From Deinococcus sp. Arct2-2 (lineage in GTDB: Bacteria > Deinococcota > Deinococci > Deinococcales > Deinococcaceae): a stretch of DNA of 64,000 nucleotides. The stretch is from NCBI RefSeq assembly GCF_004801315.1, contig NZ_SSNW01000008.1:1-64000 (forward strand), in the 5' to 3' direction. Under the pieces are notes generated by a model, which saw only the letters and a list, made by a program, of their open reading frames with translations, was not told the DNA's origin and made no database searches. Position numbers and translations under genes: made by a program. Below are positions 9,231-17,208 of the stretch, one piece after another (positions within the stretch are counted from its first letter, which is position 1; every line of letters starts with the position of its first letter).

Positions 9231-10481
9231 ATGTCTGATTCTTTTGCTGCCCAGTCCACTTCTGCTCAATCCGTTTCTACTTTGCCCGTCTCCGATCTGC
9301 CCTCTCCCGAATTGTTCTGGTTCATCCCCTCGGGTGGAGACGGCCACCGCCTCGGCCAGCCCACCCGCCCGGCCAGCTTCGCTTACCTGTCGCAGGTGGC
9401 GCAGGCCGCCGACGTGCTGGGCTTTGATGGCGTGCTGCTGCCCACCGGCGGCACCAACGAAGAAACGCTGGTGGTGGCGAGCGCCTTGAGCAGCCTGACC
9501 CGGCATCTGCGTTTTCTGGTGGCCCTGCGCCCCGGCCTGCTCTCGCCCGTGTTGGCCGCCCGCCTCACGGCTTCGCTTGACCGCATCAGCGGTGGGCGCG
9601 TGAGCCTCAATATTGTCTCGGGCAGCGGCAACTTTGATTTTGAGGGCTTAGAGTTGACCCAAGCCGAACGCTACGAACTGACCGCCGAATGGCTGGGGGT
9701 GTTCCGGGCGCTGCTGCGCGGGGAAGAGATCACGCATCACGGGCCGCATTTTCAGATCACGGGTGGCCGCGCCCCGTTGCCCTCGTTGCAGCAGCCGTAC
9801 CCGCCGATCTACTTTGGCGGCAGCAGCACGCCCGCGTTGGCGGTGGCGGGCGAACACATAGACGTGTACCTGAGCTGGGGCGAGCGCCCCGAACAGGTGG
9901 CTGAGAAGTTCGCGCAGGTGCAGGCGCACGCCGCGCAACATGGCCGCACGGTGCGCTTTGGGCTGCGGGCGCACATCATCGTGCGGGACACCGAAGACGA
10001 AGCGTGGGCCGCCGCCGATGACCTGATCGCAGGCATTAGCGACGAGGCGATTGCACAGGCACATGGGGCCTTTTTGTCCAGCGGCTCGGAAGGCCAGCGC
10101 CGCCAGAGCGCCCTGAACGGCGGCACCCGGGAGAGCCTGCGCGTGGGGCCGAACCTGTGGGCGGGCGTGGGCTTGGTGCGCGGCGGTGCGGGCACGGCTT
10201 TTGTGGGGAGCGCACAAAATGTGGCTGCTGCTTTGCGCGAGTACCAAAGAGTTGGCGTAGACAGCTTTATTCTCAGCGGCTATCCGCACTTGGAGGAGGC
10301 TTACCGCACCGCCGAACTGCTGTTTCCGGCGTTGGGCCGCCCCAGTCCCGCCCTGACCCCGCACGCCGGACAACGGCTGGGCCACACGGCTACACCCACA
10401 CTGGACGCCGCCCGCAATCAGGTTGATGCACCACAAACCGAACGTGAACTCGTCGCAGCTGGCCGCTTCCGCTCCATCTGA
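9231..10481 (+). CDS. ssuD: FMNH2-dependent alkanesulfonate monooxygenase
   Basis: Luciferase-like flavin monooxygenase that cleaves alkanesulfonates to aldehyde and sulfite using reduced FMN. I start it at ATG 9231 (MSDSFAAQS), after GTGAGG; a frame open further upstream adds 27 unlikely residues. Hallmarks include FWFIPSGGDGHRLG near the N-terminus, SLNIVSGSGNFDFEG and PPIYFGGSSTPAL. The C-terminus is longer than in E. coli SsuD and ends in a poorly conserved Ala/Pro-rich tail. No partner flavin reductase (SsuE) is seen nearby, so FMNH2 must come from elsewhere. It opens an operon with ssuA, ssuC and ssuB. Confidence 0.92.
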   Translation: MSDSFAAQSTSAQSVSTLPVSDLPSPELFWFIPSGGDGHRLGQPTRPASFAYLSQVAQAADVLGFDGVLLPTGGTNEETLVVASALSSLTRHLRFLVALRPGLLSPVLAARLTASLDRISGGRVSLNIVSGSGNFDFEGLELTQAERYELTAEWLGVFRALLRGEEITHHGPHFQITGGRAPLPSLQQPYPPIYFGGSSTPALAVAGEHIDVYLSWGERPEQVAEKFAQVQAHAAQHGRTVRFGLRAHIIVRDTEDEAWAAADDLIAGISDEAIAQAHGAFLSSGSEGQRRQSALNGGTRESLRVGPNLWAGVGLVRGGAGTAFVGSAQNVAAALREYQRVGVDSFILSGYPHLEEAYRTAELLFPALGRPSPALTPHAGQRLGHTATPTLDAARNQVDAPQTERELVAAGRFRSI

Positions 10482-10532
10482 AGTCCGGTTTCCAAACCCC
10501 TTCCCCAAACTCTGCCCACAAGGAGCCTCACC

Positions 10533-11519
10533 ATGACCTTTCAACTGAACCAAACCCGCACCCTGACCGCTGCTCTGCTGGCCCTCACCCTCGCTGGCGC
10601 GGCGCAGGCGGTCACCTTCACCATCGGCTACCAAAAGGGCGGTATTCCCAACATCCTCAAGGCACGCGGCACGCTGGACAAGTACGCCGCGCAGGGCATC
10701 GACTTCAAGTGGGTGCTGTTTACGGCTGGCCCGCCGCTGCTGGAAGCCGCCAACGCGGGAGCCGTCGATTTCGGCAGTGTGGGCAACGCGCCGGGGGTGT
10801 TTGCCCTCGCTGGAGGAGCCGACCTGAAGTATGTGGGCGTCAGCGTCAACCGCTCCGACACCACCGAAGCGGTGATCGTGCCGAAGGGGTCTGCGCTGCA
10901 ACAGGTCAGCGACCTAAAAGGCAAACGCATCGGCGTCGCGCGAGGATCGAGCGCCCACGCCTTTCTCTATACCGTGCTGAAAAGTGCTGGACTAACTTTA
11001 AAAGACGTGACCCTCGTGCCGCTGTTGCCGCCCGATGCCCGCCCCGCCTTCGAGAGCGGCAGCATCGACGCGTGGGTGGTCTGGGATCCCTTCCTGACCA
11101 CCGCTGTGCAGGCCACGGGCGCCCGCGTGTTGCGTGACCACACAGGCTTAGGCCGGGGCGACAGCTACCATCTGGTGCCCAGCGCCGCACTGAACAACCC
11201 CGACAAGAAACGCGTCCTACAGGTGCTGCTGGCAGAACTGGAGAACGCCGCGCTGTGGGCCAACAAAAATCAGGGCACCGTGATCTCGCAGTTCAGCGAC
11301 GAACTCGGCATTCCTAAAAGCGTGCTGGAAGTCACCGTGCCTAAGGGCATTCCCTTTAATATCCGGCCTTTCCGGGCGGCTGATCTGAAGCCCCTGCAAT
11401 CTCTGTCCACCGCCTTCCGGGAAGCGGGCGTGTTACCCAAGGATGTGGCGTTCGGCCCACAGTCTTACGCGACCTTACCTGCCTTCCGGCCCGCGCTGGG
11501 CACACTGGGGCTGAAATGA
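10533..11519 (+). CDS. ssuA: Aliphatic sulfonate-binding protein
   Basis: Periplasmic binding protein of the sulfonate importer, 328 residues, with a clear signal peptide (MTFQLNQTRTLTAALLALTL, cut near AGAAQA). The fold markers FTIGYQKGG, FGSVGNAPGVFALA and SIDAWVVWDPF are characteristic of the SsuA/TauA branch. An AAGGAG site precedes the ATG. Its end overlaps the ssuC start by 4 bases (ATGA). The exact sulfonate cannot be read from sequence. Confidence 0.92.
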   Translation: MTFQLNQTRTLTAALLALTLAGAAQAVTFTIGYQKGGIPNILKARGTLDKYAAQGIDFKWVLFTAGPPLLEAANAGAVDFGSVGNAPGVFALAGGADLKYVGVSVNRSDTTEAVIVPKGSALQQVSDLKGKRIGVARGSSAHAFLYTVLKSAGLTLKDVTLVPLLPPDARPAFESGSIDAWVVWDPFLTTAVQATGARVLRDHTGLGRGDSYHLVPSAALNNPDKKRVLQVLLAELENAALWANKNQGTVISQFSDELGIPKSVLEVTVPKGIPFNIRPFRAADLKPLQSLSTAFREAGVLPKDVAFGPQSYATLPAFRPALGTLGLK

Positions 11520-12367
11520 CGCAAGTCAAAATCACCCAAGACGCCCTGACCGGGGCCATTACCGGGCGGCCCGCGCCCGATCCGGTGAAGTCGGCCCCCC
11601 GCCGCCTTGCACCCCACTGGGTGCTGGAAAGTGTGCGCTGGCTGGTGCCGGTGCTGCTGGTGGCGTTCTGGCAAGTGGCGTCCAGCGTGGGCTGGCTCAA
11701 TCCACGGGTTTTGCCTGCCCCCACTGCCGTCGCCCTCGCGTTTTGGGAGCTGGCCCGCAGCGGCGAACTCTGGCACCACTTTCTGATCAGTCTGGGGCGG
11801 GCCGGAACTGGCGTGCTGATCGGGGGTGGGTTGGGCTTTGCGCTGGGTATCCTGACCGGTACCTTCCGGGCCGCGCACCTGCTGCTGGATTCCTCGTTTC
11901 AGATGGTCCGCACCATTCCCAACCTCGCGCTGATTCCGCTGGTGATCCTGTGGTTCGGCATCGGTGAAAGCGGCAAGGTCTTCTTGATCGCGCTGGCCAC
12001 CTTTTTCCCGGTGTATCTCAACACGCTGCACGGCGTCCGGAGCATCGATCCCAAGCTCACCGAAATGGCCCGCGTGTACGGCCTCTCGCCGCTGGAGACG
12101 TTCCGGCGCGTATCGTTGCCGGGAGCGCTGCCCAGCGTCCTGGTGGGCGTGCGGTATGCGCTGGGCATCTCCTGGTTGGCCCTGGTGGTCAGTGAATCAT
12201 TCGGGGCCAGCAGCGGCATCGGCTTTCTGGCGATGGACGCCCGCGAGTTTTTCCGAACCGACGTGATCGTGCTGGCGATCCTCATCTACGCCTTGATCGG
12301 CAAAGCTGCCGACGCCGTGGTACGTGGGCTGGAACGCCGCCTCTTGCCGTGGCAGGTGCAGGCATGA
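11516..12367 (+). CDS. ssuC: Aliphatic sulfonate ABC transporter permease
   Basis: Integral membrane permease, 283 residues, with about six hydrophobic stretches. The coupling loop reads KLTEMARVYGLSPLETFRRV, the EAA motif that meets SsuB. FQMVRTIPNLALIPLVILWFG is typical of the SsuC/TauC/NrtB family. It overlaps ssuA and ssuB by 4 bases on each side, so all three should be made in fixed ratio. In this family the permease normally works as a homodimer, and only one permease gene is present here. Confidence 0.92.
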   Translation: MTQVKITQDALTGAITGRPAPDPVKSAPRRLAPHWVLESVRWLVPVLLVAFWQVASSVGWLNPRVLPAPTAVALAFWELARSGELWHHFLISLGRAGTGVLIGGGLGFALGILTGTFRAAHLLLDSSFQMVRTIPNLALIPLVILWFGIGESGKVFLIALATFFPVYLNTLHGVRSIDPKLTEMARVYGLSPLETFRRVSLPGALPSVLVGVRYALGISWLALVVSESFGASSGIGFLAMDAREFFRTDVIVLAILIYALIGKAADAVVRGLERRLLPWQVQA

Positions 12368-13110
12368 CAGCGGCTCCAGTGGTTCGCTTGCCCGCTCCCG
12401 TATCCCTGCGGGCGGGCGACGGAGCCAGCGTGCATGTTCAGAACCTGACAGTGAAGTTCGGGGCCAACACCGTTCTCAGCGACCTGACTTTAGATGTGGC
12501 TCCCGGCGAACGGGTGGCGGTGGTGGGCGCGAGCGGCGGCGGCAAAACGACCCTGCTGCGGGTGCTGGCAGGCCTGACCCCCCACAGCGCTGGGCAGGTG
12601 CAGATTCGGCAGGCCAGTGATACCGCACGGGTGCGGGTGATGTTTCAGGAAGACCGGCTGCTGCCGTGGCTGGGTGCTCTGGACAACGTGACGCTGGGAT
12701 TGCCGCGGACCGAGCGGGCTTTCGGACTCACTGCCCTGGCCGGGGTGGGGCTCGCTGACCGCGCCGATACCTACCCGCACGAACTCAGTGGTGGGCAGCG
12801 GCAACGGGTGGCGCTGGCCCGCGCCCTCGCGCACCGCCCGGCTTTACTTCTGCTGGATGAACCGTTTGGTGCACTGGACGCCCTGACCCGCGCCAGCATG
12901 CATACCCTATTGGAAACCCTGCTGGACGAAACTGGAGCCACCACGCTGCTGGTCACGCACGATCTGGACGAAGCCCTGAAATTGGCCGACCGGGTCATCC
13001 TGTTGCGCGGCGGTGAGGTGGCTGAGGACGTGCGCCCCCCCGCGCCCCGCCCGCGTGACCGTACGGCGCTGGAACCCCTGCGGCGGCACTTGGAAGGGCA
13101 GTTGCTGTGA
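12364..13110 (+). CDS. ssuB: Aliphatic sulfonate ABC transporter ATP-binding protein
   Basis: ATPase of the sulfonate importer, about 248 residues from ATG 12364, which overlaps the ssuC stop. Walker A is GASGGGKTT, the signature LSGGQRQR, Walker [13 protein letters not shown] and the switch VTHDLDEAL. The Q-loop FQEDRLLPW is usual in SsuB/TauB/NrtD proteins. An alternative start five codons earlier lacks a better binding site. The gene ends in a GTGA overlap with the next frame, tying the unknown downstream genes to the ssu message. Confidence 0.92.
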   Translation: MTAAPVVRLPAPVSLRAGDGASVHVQNLTVKFGANTVLSDLTLDVAPGERVAVVGASGGGKTTLLRVLAGLTPHSAGQVQIRQASDTARVRVMFQEDRLLPWLGALDNVTLGLPRTERAFGLTALAGVGLADRADTYPHELSGGQRQRVALARALAHRPALLLLDEPFGALDALTRASMHTLLETLLDETGATTLLVTHDLDEALKLADRVILLRGGEVAEDVRPPAPRPRDRTALEPLRRHLEGQLL

Positions 13111-13577
13111 GGGCCGCTGTTCATCTGCCCCGACTTCACCCGGTGCGCTGGGGCCAAGCCGCTCCCGGCCCGGCGACGCTGGTGCTGCATGCCGCCCCAC
13201 TGACTTCTCCGCTTCATGCCGTCCTCAGCACGCAGCCTGATCTGCTCGGCGCGGTCTGGTCAGTGGCCCTCAGTCAATCTCAGCAGGCCTCGGCCCACCG
13301 CTTGCCTGCTGCCGTGCGGGAACTGCTGAATCAAGAGGGTGTGTCTGGGGTGCAGCTCCTGCTGCTGGAGGTAGAACCTGCGGCTCAAACGGCGTTGGCG
13401 GCCCTCTTTTCTGCCGAAGTCTATCAGTTCGTGGCCCTCAGCTTGCCCGCCGCAGGGCGTGGACAGACGTCTCCCATACGGGCGCTCCGGAAGCTGCTGT
13501 ACGAGTATGTGGCCGCCCCGCCCCCATCCCGCCTGCTGTCTCCACCGTCTCCCTCCACGCAGAGGGGAGCCGCGTGA
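13107..13577 (+). CDS. Hypothetical protein in the ssu operon
   Basis: A 156-residue protein starting at GTG and overlapping both neighbours by 4 bases, which is strong evidence of a real coupled gene. The core (about 20-125) alternates hydrophobic and polar segments, with LLLLEVEPAAQTALAALF as a likely helix. The last 25 residues are Pro/Ser-rich. No signal peptide or metal motif is seen, and I recognise no family. From position it should serve sulfonate uptake or use. Confidence 0.7.
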   Translation: MRAAVHLPRLHPVRWGQAAPGPATLVLHAAPLTSPLHAVLSTQPDLLGAVWSVALSQSQQASAHRLPAAVRELLNQEGVSGVQLLLLEVEPAAQTALAALFSAEVYQFVALSLPAAGRGQTSPIRALRKLLYEYVAAPPPSRLLSPPSPSTQRGAA

Positions 13578-14380
13578 CCAGCCTAATTTTTGTTTCACTG
13601 CTTTCGCCGCACCTGCACGGCTTTTATACCGGACTGCTGGCCCAGTTGTCGGGCACGCTGGGGCAGAGGGTTGATCTGCTGTCCTCCGGTGATTGGTCGG
13701 AGGACCGCCGTGCGGTAGCCGCCGCCGAAGTCGACGGCGCGTTTCAGTGCGGCCTGATTTTGCAGCAGCACCCAGCCTATCTGCCGGTAGCCGCCCCGGT
13801 GCCACTGGGACAAGGCCAGGCGGTGTACGCCACCCATGTGGTGGTGCGCCAAGAGTCGACCGCTCAGCAGTTCGCAGACCTCGGCGGCGGGCGCTGGGTC
13901 TACAACGACCCGACTTCTTTTTCCGGGTATGTGGCGCTGCACGCCCACGCCGCCCGCCTGGATTTACCGCCGGGCTTTTTCGGTGCGCCCCACTGGAGCG
14001 GCTCTCATCTCGCCTCGCTGGACGCAGTGTTGGGCGGTGAGGCCGACGCGGCAGGCATCGACAGTACGGTGTTCAGTGCGGTCCTGCGTGCCCGGCCTGT
14101 TCTGCGCCGGAGCCTGCGCGTGTTGACCACCCTCGGCCCTTTTCCCATTCCGCCCGTGACCCTGCGCCGCACGCTGCCGCCCGCGCTGCACCAACAGATT
14201 CAAGCGGCTCTGGCAGAACTTCATACCCAACCCACAGGCCGGGCCTTGTTGCGGGAGGCCGGATTCAGCCGTTTCGTGCCCACCACCGAAGCCGCCTATT
14301 TACCCTTATTGGCCGAAGCCGCCCACGCCGACCACTGGCGACACCCTGCACCCCACACCCAAAGGTCTGCCTATGTCTGA
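13574..14380 (+). CDS. PhnD-like substrate-binding-fold protein lacking a signal peptide
   Basis: A 268-residue protein, GTG start overlapping the previous gene. The pattern GFYTGLLAQLSGTLGQRVDLLS, GAFQCGL, VVVRQES, RWVYNDPTSFSGYVAL and EADAAGIDSTVF matches the phosphate/phosphonate-binding (PhnD, type 2 periplasmic) fold. No signal peptide is present: the hydrophobic start MTSLIFVSLLS is the first beta strand. It may therefore be cytoplasmic and act as a sensor or carrier, unless it is exported by another route. Linked to ssu genes by overlap, it may bind a sulfur or phosphorus oxyanion. Confidence 0.65.
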   Translation: MTSLIFVSLLSPHLHGFYTGLLAQLSGTLGQRVDLLSSGDWSEDRRAVAAAEVDGAFQCGLILQQHPAYLPVAAPVPLGQGQAVYATHVVVRQESTAQQFADLGGGRWVYNDPTSFSGYVALHAHAARLDLPPGFFGAPHWSGSHLASLDAVLGGEADAAGIDSTVFSAVLRARPVLRRSLRVLTTLGPFPIPPVTLRRTLPPALHQQIQAALAELHTQPTGRALLREAGFSRFVPTTEAAYLPLLAEAAHADHWRHPAPHTQRSAYV

Positions 14381-15068
14381 AGTTGCCTCCAGTGCCCGCC
14401 AGTACAGCAGTCCACCGGGGTCTGAGAAGCAGCCGCAACCGGGGCGCGTCCTGCTCTCGCCCCATGAAACCCATCCTGCTCATGCTTTTGCCGACCCCGA
14501 TCACAGCGCCGCCGATCTGCACGACCTGCGTCAGATGCAGGCCCGCTTGCGCTTGACGCTGAGGAGGGTTTCCGCTGATGACGGCCAAGTTGACCGCATC
14601 TATGACCCGCAGGGCCTGCGTACCTTAACCGGTTTAACGGTGGTGGGCTTCCGGGGCCTGTGCCGCCCCGACATCTCTACCGCCCTGCAAGAAGAAGTGA
14701 CTCGCGTGGATACGGCCCTCGGCGCACAGTTGGAGCGTGACCAGAGTCGCATGATCCTGGGCTACAGCACCCGGCAACTCGGCCCGCACGACTGGCTGAA
14801 TCTGGTGGTGCTGCGCAACGAGGCAGGCTTGCACTACTGGCACCAAAGTGCCCTGCACCGCTACGCCGCACAGGAATTGTCGCCGCAGCTCTATCAGGGC
14901 ATTCGGCTGCACACCGGCAAGTTGCCGCAGGGCTTACGCGGCCCGCTGCACCTGTCGGTCACCAAATATTATGCCCTCGGAAGCGCACCCTGGCAGGCCC
15001 AACGCAACTATGGGGGAAACGCTTCACGGTCGGGGCAACAGGGCGTGGGCGCAAGCGGAAGCCCCTGA
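14373..15068 (+). CDS. Hypothetical protein, possible dimeric alpha-beta barrel (ABM-like)
   Basis: A 231-residue protein at the end of the ssu operon; its ATG overlaps the previous stop by 8 bases. The first 45 residues look disordered. The second half holds DWLNLVVLRNEAGLHYWHQS followed by ALHRYAA, resembling the helix-strand pattern of antibiotic-biosynthesis-monooxygenase/EthD-type barrels, which can be small monooxygenases or heme-handling proteins. An oxygenase would suit a desulfonation operon, but the match is by pattern only. Confidence 0.6.
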   Translation: MSEVASSARQYSSPPGSEKQPQPGRVLLSPHETHPAHAFADPDHSAADLHDLRQMQARLRLTLRRVSADDGQVDRIYDPQGLRTLTGLTVVGFRGLCRPDISTALQEEVTRVDTALGAQLERDQSRMILGYSTRQLGPHDWLNLVVLRNEAGLHYWHQSALHRYAAQELSPQLYQGIRLHTGKLPQGLRGPLHLSVTKYYALGSAPWQAQRNYGGNASRSGQQGVGASGSP

Positions 15069-15814
15069 CTGAACTTGATGGACGGGTTGAGACTTATGTT
15101 CATCGCTGAGATCAACGATTTGAGCGGCACAGAACAACGTGTTGATAGGGTTGCCAGAACAACTCCAGGGATGACCAATGAAGCCCTAACTTTTCAAGGG
15201 GATAAACGTTCAGGGGCACCACCCCCCAGACCTGGTCTGATATGGATTCCGCGTGATGGAGGTCAGGCGTCCTCGCGGGCGTCCGGTCTGCCCGACAGAA
15301 CCTACGGCGGTGCTTTCCTGATGGGGGCGAAATGAAGCGGAATCTATGTGACGGGAGATCAGGGTCGGTGCTCCACCCGAGCGCAGCTATCGCCACTTTC
15401 GTACAGCTGGCCATCCGCCATACGATTCAGGAACTGGGCCAGGTGGGGTTGAGCAGGTCGCCAATCCAACTGGTACTTGTTCCTGACAGTTGGTCCCTAA
15501 ACTGTCTACATCCCAGACAACCCAAGCCGACCGGGTGAAGTCGGCGGGGAGCCTCGCTTGTGGCGAGGCTTGTTCATTGTCCATGGAAGGTCTGCCGATG
15601 TCGGAGAAGTTGCAGAATCCGGTTCGCCGTGCCTCTCTTCAGGGCACTGCGACTGAGCGCCGCGATGGGGGCTGATGCAGCGAGGAATGCGCTGCCGGAT
15701 GCGGGCCGCACCGAAGCAAGGGGAGCCTCGCGGTTTGCCCCTCATCCATGCCTGATTCGGAGTTGCCGTGGGAGGCGTTCACCGCGCTGGTGCCGAGGAA
15801 TCAGGCGAGGGTCA
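15069..15814. other. Gene-poor stretch with scraps
   Basis: About 750 bases after the ssu operon with no convincing gene. A short frame at 15749-15832 (plus) begins MPDSELPWEAFTALVPRNQA and stops after 27 codons; it could be the front of a lost gene. A stem-loop lies at 15551-15569. The rest shows nothing I can name. Confidence 0.4.
15551..15569 (+). terminator. Terminator-like stem-loop
   Basis: Perfect 7-bp stem GCCTCGC / GCGAGGC with a 5-base loop, followed by TTGTT. It resembles a weak intrinsic terminator. At 480 bases past the last ssu gene it is far from any clear 3' end. Confidence 0.35.
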
Positions 15815-16060
15815 TCATTCGGCGGAGATGAGCAGACCCAAATCACGCAGTCTTGCGACTGCATTGATGTAGGCGAAGGCGGCAGCGGTGTTGATGTCTC
15901 CTTCCTGTTCGAAAGCGATTCTCTCACCCCCGTAATAGATCTCGACTGAATAGGGAGTGGTGGTGTCCCGATCAGGATCAGTGCTGTACCTGACCTCACA
16001 ACCGAACCGCACCAGCACCTCAAGCCGCTGGCGGACGTCGTCAGACCAGGGATCTCTCAT
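15815..16060 (-). CDS. Small hypothetical protein
   Basis: An 81-residue acidic protein starting MRDPWSDDVRQRLEVL. Composition and the helical start suggest a real gene. It has no signal peptide, no cysteine pair for metal binding and no known motif. A GATAAGAT box and GAAGGG lie just before the ATG. It stands alone between remnants and the c-di-AMP receptor gene. Similar small proteins are often immunity or accessory factors, but nothing here shows that. Confidence 0.5.
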   Translation of the reverse strand: MRDPWSDDVRQRLEVLVRFGCEVRYSTDPDRDTTTPYSVEIYYGGERIAFEQEGDINTAAAFAYINAVARLRDLGLLISAE

Positions 16061-16279
16061 CCCTTCATCTTATCGCCTGGGACAAAGCCGCTATTCCCAA
16101 ATTGTTGAGGTGGGACGGAGCTCGTGATCCCTCAATGGGGTCGATCTATCCCAAACAGCGCGCTGTCGAGGTCAGGATTATGGCCAAAGTCGAGGGTAAA
16201 CCCTGGATCCTGAGATGCCTTCCTCTCAGCAGGATCACCAACAGTCCCGCGTCCCTGACGCCCTGCTATCCTATGCTCC

Positions 16280-16609
16280 ATGAAGCTCGTGCTGGCGGTG
16301 ATTCAAGACGCGGATGCCTCTGCACTGGTTCGGGTGCTGTCGGCGAACGCGTTTGAGGTGACGAAACTGGCGAGCACCGGCGGCTTTTTGCGCGAAGGCA
16401 ATACCACCCTCATGATCGGCGTCACCGATGAACGACTGGCCGATCTGAAACGGCACGTGCAGCAGACCTGCCGCGCCCGTACTCGTCTCGTGACACCCGG
16501 CGTGTCGATGGGCGAGCAGAACGAAGGCTTGGTCAGCGAACCGGTAGAGGTACCAGTGGGCGGCGCCGTCATGTTCGTGTTGGGCGTGCAGGAGTTCGTC
16601 AAAATTTAA
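16280..16609 (+). CDS. Cyclic-di-AMP receptor, PstA/DarA type
   Basis: A 109-residue PII-like protein. [20 protein letters not shown], then [18 protein letters not shown], is the diagnostic pattern of the DarA/PstA (DUF970) family. Members form trimers that bind c-di-AMP between subunits; their targets are mostly unknown. The gene looks leaderless: a TATCCT box at 16267-16272 stands 7 bases before the ATG and no Shine-Dalgarno is visible. It is monocistronic, tail to tail with the HAD fragment. Confidence 0.88.
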   Translation: MKLVLAVIQDADASALVRVLSANAFEVTKLASTGGFLREGNTTLMIGVTDERLADLKRHVQQTCRARTRLVTPGVSMGEQNEGLVSEPVEVPVGGAVMFVLGVQEFVKI

Positions 16610-16836
16610 AGGGACAGTACGCCCGAAGTAGGCAACCCTGATCGCCATTGATCAGCGCCTTCGTACGGTACGGCGTGCAGGCCCACCGAACGGGCCGCCT
16701 CCGCATGGTGGGTGTGGTCGTTGATCATTATGGCCTGCTCTGGCCGCACGTCCACCCAGTCCAGCACGGTGCGGTTCATGGCCGAGCTGGGTTTCAGCAT
16801 GCCGAGTGGTCGTCCGTTGACTGAGCCTGGCGAACG
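16606..16836 (-). pseudogene. HAD-family hydrolase, C-terminal remnant
   Basis: Only the last third of a HAD-type phosphatase is left. MINDHTHHAEAARSVGLHAV corresponds to the conserved stretch where HAD proteins have the aspartate followed by N-x-x-A-A-x-x-x-G. The N-terminal DxD nucleophile region and most of the core are missing, and the upstream sequence quickly loses coding character. An ATG at 16798-16800 could start a 64-residue peptide but it would not be an enzyme. Confidence 0.65.
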
Positions 16837-17208
16837 AGTTAGACGCCATGTTCATTGCTGAGGGCAACGGATCCAAGCTGCCAAGGACGACGTGCTTCTG
16901 GGAGCTCTAAGTCAGTGGACGACCAATAAGAGATGGATCAGCCGCCAAGACATGAAGCGCGGCTGACCTGGCGAACCCGATCAATCACATTGAAGTCGTG
17001 CAAAAGGGAAGGCTTGCGCCGAGCGGCGGATAGTGTGATGGACACAGCCTTTTCTTGTTGCGAAAGCCTGTTGCTCTTGTGTTGATCCATGCAACAGGGT
17101 TTCGCAATGTGGAGTGATCGTGTTTGCCACCTCACTCAATCTTGGCGTACCTGGCCGTTTCCGCACCAGTTAACAGCCACCCGACGATGCCAGCGGTTAT
17201 GTTGAGCT
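16837..17208. other. Intergenic region upstream of the histidine kinase
   Basis: No gene is visible. It holds a strong inverted repeat at 17058-17107 and, at 16999-17011, the TGCAAAAGGGAAG string also found upstream of the paralogous GGDEF-EAL gene. The kinase promoter should lie here, but I cannot point to clear -35/-10 boxes. Confidence 0.5.
17058..17107. repeat. Long inverted repeat (17-bp arms)
   Basis: TTGCGAAAGCCTGTTGC at 17058-17074 pairs with 17091-17107 with one mismatch, across a 16-base loop. It is far longer than expected by chance. It could be a transcription terminator without a T-run, an operator, or the end of a lost small mobile repeat. Confidence 0.7.

Noticed and set aside
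9648..10901. Long open frame antisense to ssuD and ssuA (over 400 codons)
   Set aside because: A product of high GC codon bias. The sense strand carries clear SsuD and SsuA proteins, and the antisense peptide has no natural character.
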